From contig JASHTU010000359.1 in NCBI GenBank assembly GCA_030040395.1, positions 1 to 7,387 of the forward strand: 7,387 nucleotides of DNA, in the 5' to 3' direction. The notes beneath the pieces are model-generated. The model was not told the DNA's origin and did not search any database. It saw only the letters and a list, made by a program, of their open reading frames with translations. The position numbers and the translations under genes were made by a program. The stretch is from Acidobacteriaceae bacterium. Lineage in GTDB: Bacteria > Acidobacteriota > Terriglobia > Terriglobales > Acidobacteriaceae. Positions 5,621 through 7,387 of this stretch are shown one piece after another (within the stretch, counting starts at the first letter, position 1; each line of letters opens with the position of its first letter).

Positions 5621-7066
5621 TCAGGTGCGCGCGTATTGGGACTCCGCGGGCGGACGGTAACCGATCGCCAGGTGCGGCGTCTCCAGGCGCTGATTCAGTT
5701 TGTGCCTCGAATCCAGGCACGCCTCCAGGATGCCAGTGGTGAGCAAATTGCGCTCCACCGGATAGGGCGTGCTGCGGGTTGCAAACATCTGCTCGATCTT
5801 CGCCGCAAGACACGCGTTCTGCCGATTGTTCGGGGGCGGCGGCAGAAAGAACTGGCAACTCACCAGCCCGCCCTCCGTGCGCACGGAGATATTGAAATCT
5901 TGAATAGCCCCGTTGAGCATCAGCAGCGTGGCGCGGGTCCCATCGTTGTACTCGATGCAGTACGCGGCCGGATCCTTGACCAACTGCGGCAGGATACCGG
6001 GAGCGGCCAGGTCCTGCGTGCGTCCGTCCAGCACCGTCAGGCCCTGCGACGTATCGGTGCGGGAGAGCGCCGAGCTTAGCAGGTCCTTTGACCATCGACC
6101 CGCCTTCCCCGCCGCCCACACATCGTCGCCTTCCAGCAACTGCACCGCCTTCACACCCGTCTCGCCGCCAGCACGCCGCTCCAGCATGGCCTGCATGGCG
6201 TCGAGCGCGTCGAAAGCCATGCCGTCCAAGCTGCCCACCCCCACCACCACCGCCTCTTCCACCTTCGTGCCCATGGGCACATCCACATCCGGCAGTCGCC
6301 AGGTAACCGGCATAGAGGACCCGGCCAGCAGCGGAAAATGGAGACGCGAGGCAGCGTTGACCATGCTCTGCGCCTCACTGAAGCTGAAGGAAAGCTGCTT
6401 CGAGTTGAAGTAAGGCGCCGCGTGCTTCTCCTCGTCGAAGACCTGCACGCACTGCTGAAAGAAGTCGTAGCTCGGCAGCAGAATCTGCCCCCTATCGTTG
6501 CTGGGGTAATCATCCTGTTCGACCACAGTCATCACCGCATCCACCGCAATGCGGTCGCCGCCGCAGCGTAGCGCGTCCGGAATGTTGGGTGAGAGGCGGA
6601 AGCCGAACTGCTGCGCGCGCGCCTCGCTCAAATCGTTCGCCGGCCCCGTTTCTTCGTGCCCATGATTCTCCCCATGCCCGGCCTCGCCGGCGTGTTCGCC
6701 TCCCTGCTCGTCCGCCGGTTTGCGTACGGTTGCCCCTGCCGGAGCCAGCTTCACTCCGCGCATCGCAAGCGCGTAGCCCGACGGCCTGGCGGCGTCCCAC
6801 CGGGCGCGCTGATCCACGTACATAGAGACCACCTGCACATGGGGCATGTGCCAATCGCCGTTACGCGGGTAGCCAACCAGAAAACGGTCAGCGAGATTCT
6901 GCATCTCCGATCCATGCGTATAGACGCTGCCCAGGATCGCCAGGCGCAGCGGTCGTCCTTCGTTCGCGGGCGGCTCTTGGCCAAAAGCGGCGCCAAACAG
7001 CGGACGCGACGCCCACAGAGCGGAAGCTATCGCGGAATAACCAACAAAACGGCGGCGGGTCAGCAT
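5621..7066 (-). CDS. Tat-signal protein with Gfo/Idh/MocA-like fold, His-rich insert
   Basis: Predicted exported protein (481 aa) of a family usually annotated hypothetical. Its Tat motif is LTRRRFVG (2-9), followed by an Ala-rich core ending near AFGQ. The body resembles a Gfo/Idh/MocA oxidoreductase: an N-terminal beta strand RLAILGSVYTHGSEM (41-55), a segment FNSKQLSFSFSEAQ (220-233) at the place of the EKP/DKP lysine, and FPLLAGSSMPVTWR (244-257). The canonical GxGxxG dinucleotide loop is not evident, so catalysis is doubtful. A Gly/Glu/His-rich insert lies at about 120-140 with His125, 131, 135 and 137. The conserved tail YPVERNLLTTGILEA (435-449) and RLETPHL (460-466) matches the gene upstream. 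Start: ATG 7066 has AGGAG 10 nt away and begins MLTRRRF like the dipeptidase; an upstream in-frame TTG at 7090 lies before that ribosome binding site and is unlikely. Probably co-transcribed with the paralogue 72 bp upstream. Confidence 0.82.
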   Translation of the reverse strand: MLTRRRFVGYSAIASALWASRPLFGAAFGQEPPANEGRPLRLAILGSVYTHGSEMQNLADRFLVGYPRNGDWHMPHVQVVSMYVDQRARWDAARPSGYALAMRGVKLAPAGATVRKPADEQGGEHAGEAGHGENHGHEETGPANDLSEARAQQFGFRLSPNIPDALRCGGDRIAVDAVMTVVEQDDYPSNDRGQILLPSYDFFQQCVQVFDEEKHAAPYFNSKQLSFSFSEAQSMVNAASRLHFPLLAGSSMPVTWRLPDVDVPMGTKVEEAVVVGVGSLDGMAFDALDAMQAMLERRAGGETGVKAVQLLEGDDVWAAGKAGRWSKDLLSSALSRTDTSQGLTVLDGRTQDLAAPGILPQLVKDPAAYCIEYNDGTRATLLMLNGAIQDFNISVRTEGGLVSCQFFLPPPPNNRQNACLAAKIEQMFATRSTPYPVERNLLTTGILEACLDSRHKLNQRLETPHLAIGYRPPAESQYART

Positions 7067-7076
7067 CGTTACATTT

Positions 7077-7081
7077 CTCCT
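7077..7081 (-). promoter_or_regulatory. ribosome binding site deciding the start of the Tat protein gene
   Basis: AGGAG on the minus strand, 10 nt before ATG 7066. It falls inside the longer frame that would begin at TTG 7090, and so favours the shorter 481-residue form whose Tat arginines sit right at the N-terminus. Confidence 0.7.
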
Positions 7082-7138
7082 GTTGCTCAAAATTGTGTGC
7101 TTGTCCTTCTTGCCATCCTTCTATCCAACCCAAAGCAG

Positions 7139-7387
7139 CTATGTCCTCCAGAAGGTCGATCGCGGATTGGGCTTGTAATTCACGGCCGCCAGATTGGGCG
7201 TCTCCACGCGCTTGTACCCTTGATATGCGCTGTTCACGCCCGCGATCAGCATGCCGCTGGTCAACAGCGTCCGTTCGATCGGATATTGGGCTTTCCCGGT
7301 CAGAAACATCTCTTCGGCGTTGTGGACCAGCGGGCTGAAAAAACTGGCCAGAGTGGTGCGCCCGTCTGGCATGGGCAGATACATCTG
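7139..7387 (-). CDS. paralogue of the neighbouring Tat protein, C-terminal 82 residues only
   Basis: The frame is open to the right window edge, so the 5' part of the gene is missing. The visible tail contains EEMFLTGKAQYPIERTLLTS, then RVETPNLAAVNYKP, ending FWRT. It aligns with the end of the downstream protein: YPIERTLLTSGML against YPVERNLLTTGIL, and RVETPNL against RLETPHL, with a similar distance to the stop. Both also match what I remember of Gfo/Idh/MocA-like hypothetical proteins ending in a YPVERTLLT...ETPHL block. It reads in the same direction as the downstream gene with a 72-bp gap and no terminator, suggesting a tandem duplication in one operon. Domain content upstream of this tail cannot be judged. 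Confidence 0.75.
   Translation of the reverse strand, partial: QMYLPMPDGRTTLASFFSPLVHNAEEMFLTGKAQYPIERTLLTSGMLIAGVNSAYQGYKRVETPNLAAVNYKPNPRSTFWRT

Noticed and set aside
7067..7090. TTG start at 7090 giving a 489-residue Tat protein
   Set aside because: The AGGAG ribosome binding site lies inside this extension, and the ATG at 7066 gives the same MLTRRxF N-terminus as the neighbouring Tat dipeptidase.

Overview
The window looks like chromosomal DNA of a high-GC bacterium, most likely an acidobacterium or a close soil relative. This is inferred from the gene families, not from a marker gene. The clues are exported enzymes with Tat signals of the MLTRRxF type, an M19 dipeptidase of the HxH type, and an oxidoreductase-like Tat protein family that I associate with Acidobacteriota, Verrucomicrobiota and Planctomycetota. 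No rRNA, tRNA, CRISPR array, insertion sequence or phage gene is visible.

Layout. Positions 1-3738 are read leftward as a probable operon. It begins with an exported amidohydrolase/deacetylase (535 aa), followed by a DUF3299 exported protein, an ABC ATPase, and a MacB/FtsX-type permease that runs off the left edge. The permease start overlaps the ATPase stop by four bases (GTGA). The ATPase/permease/DUF3299 set resembles the Zrg-type zinc-associated ABC cluster of proteobacteria; the usual DUF2796 (ZrgA) partner is not in the window.

Positions 3739-4324 form a divergent intergenic region of about 590 bp. It holds a consensus-like TATAAT box for the rightward gene, a perfect 7-bp-arm inverted repeat, and a 16-codon leader reading frame that ends directly at the next start codon. 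Positions 4325-5581 read rightward and encode a Tat-exported M19 (renal-type) dipeptidase. A short convergent gap with a possible terminator follows. Positions 5621-7387 read leftward and contain two tandem paralogues: a complete 481-aa Tat protein with a Gfo/Idh/MocA-like fold and a His-rich insert, and the last 82 codons of a related protein cut by the right edge.

How the genes may work together (inference): the divergent amidohydrolase and dipeptidase are both predicted exported metalloenzymes that could act on acylated or D-amino-acid-containing peptides. The left operon joins such an enzyme to a putative metal-related ABC system. Two departures from textbook metal-ligand sets stand out: Asp for His in the amidohydrolase, and HxH for HxD in the dipeptidase. 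Both may be subfamily traits.
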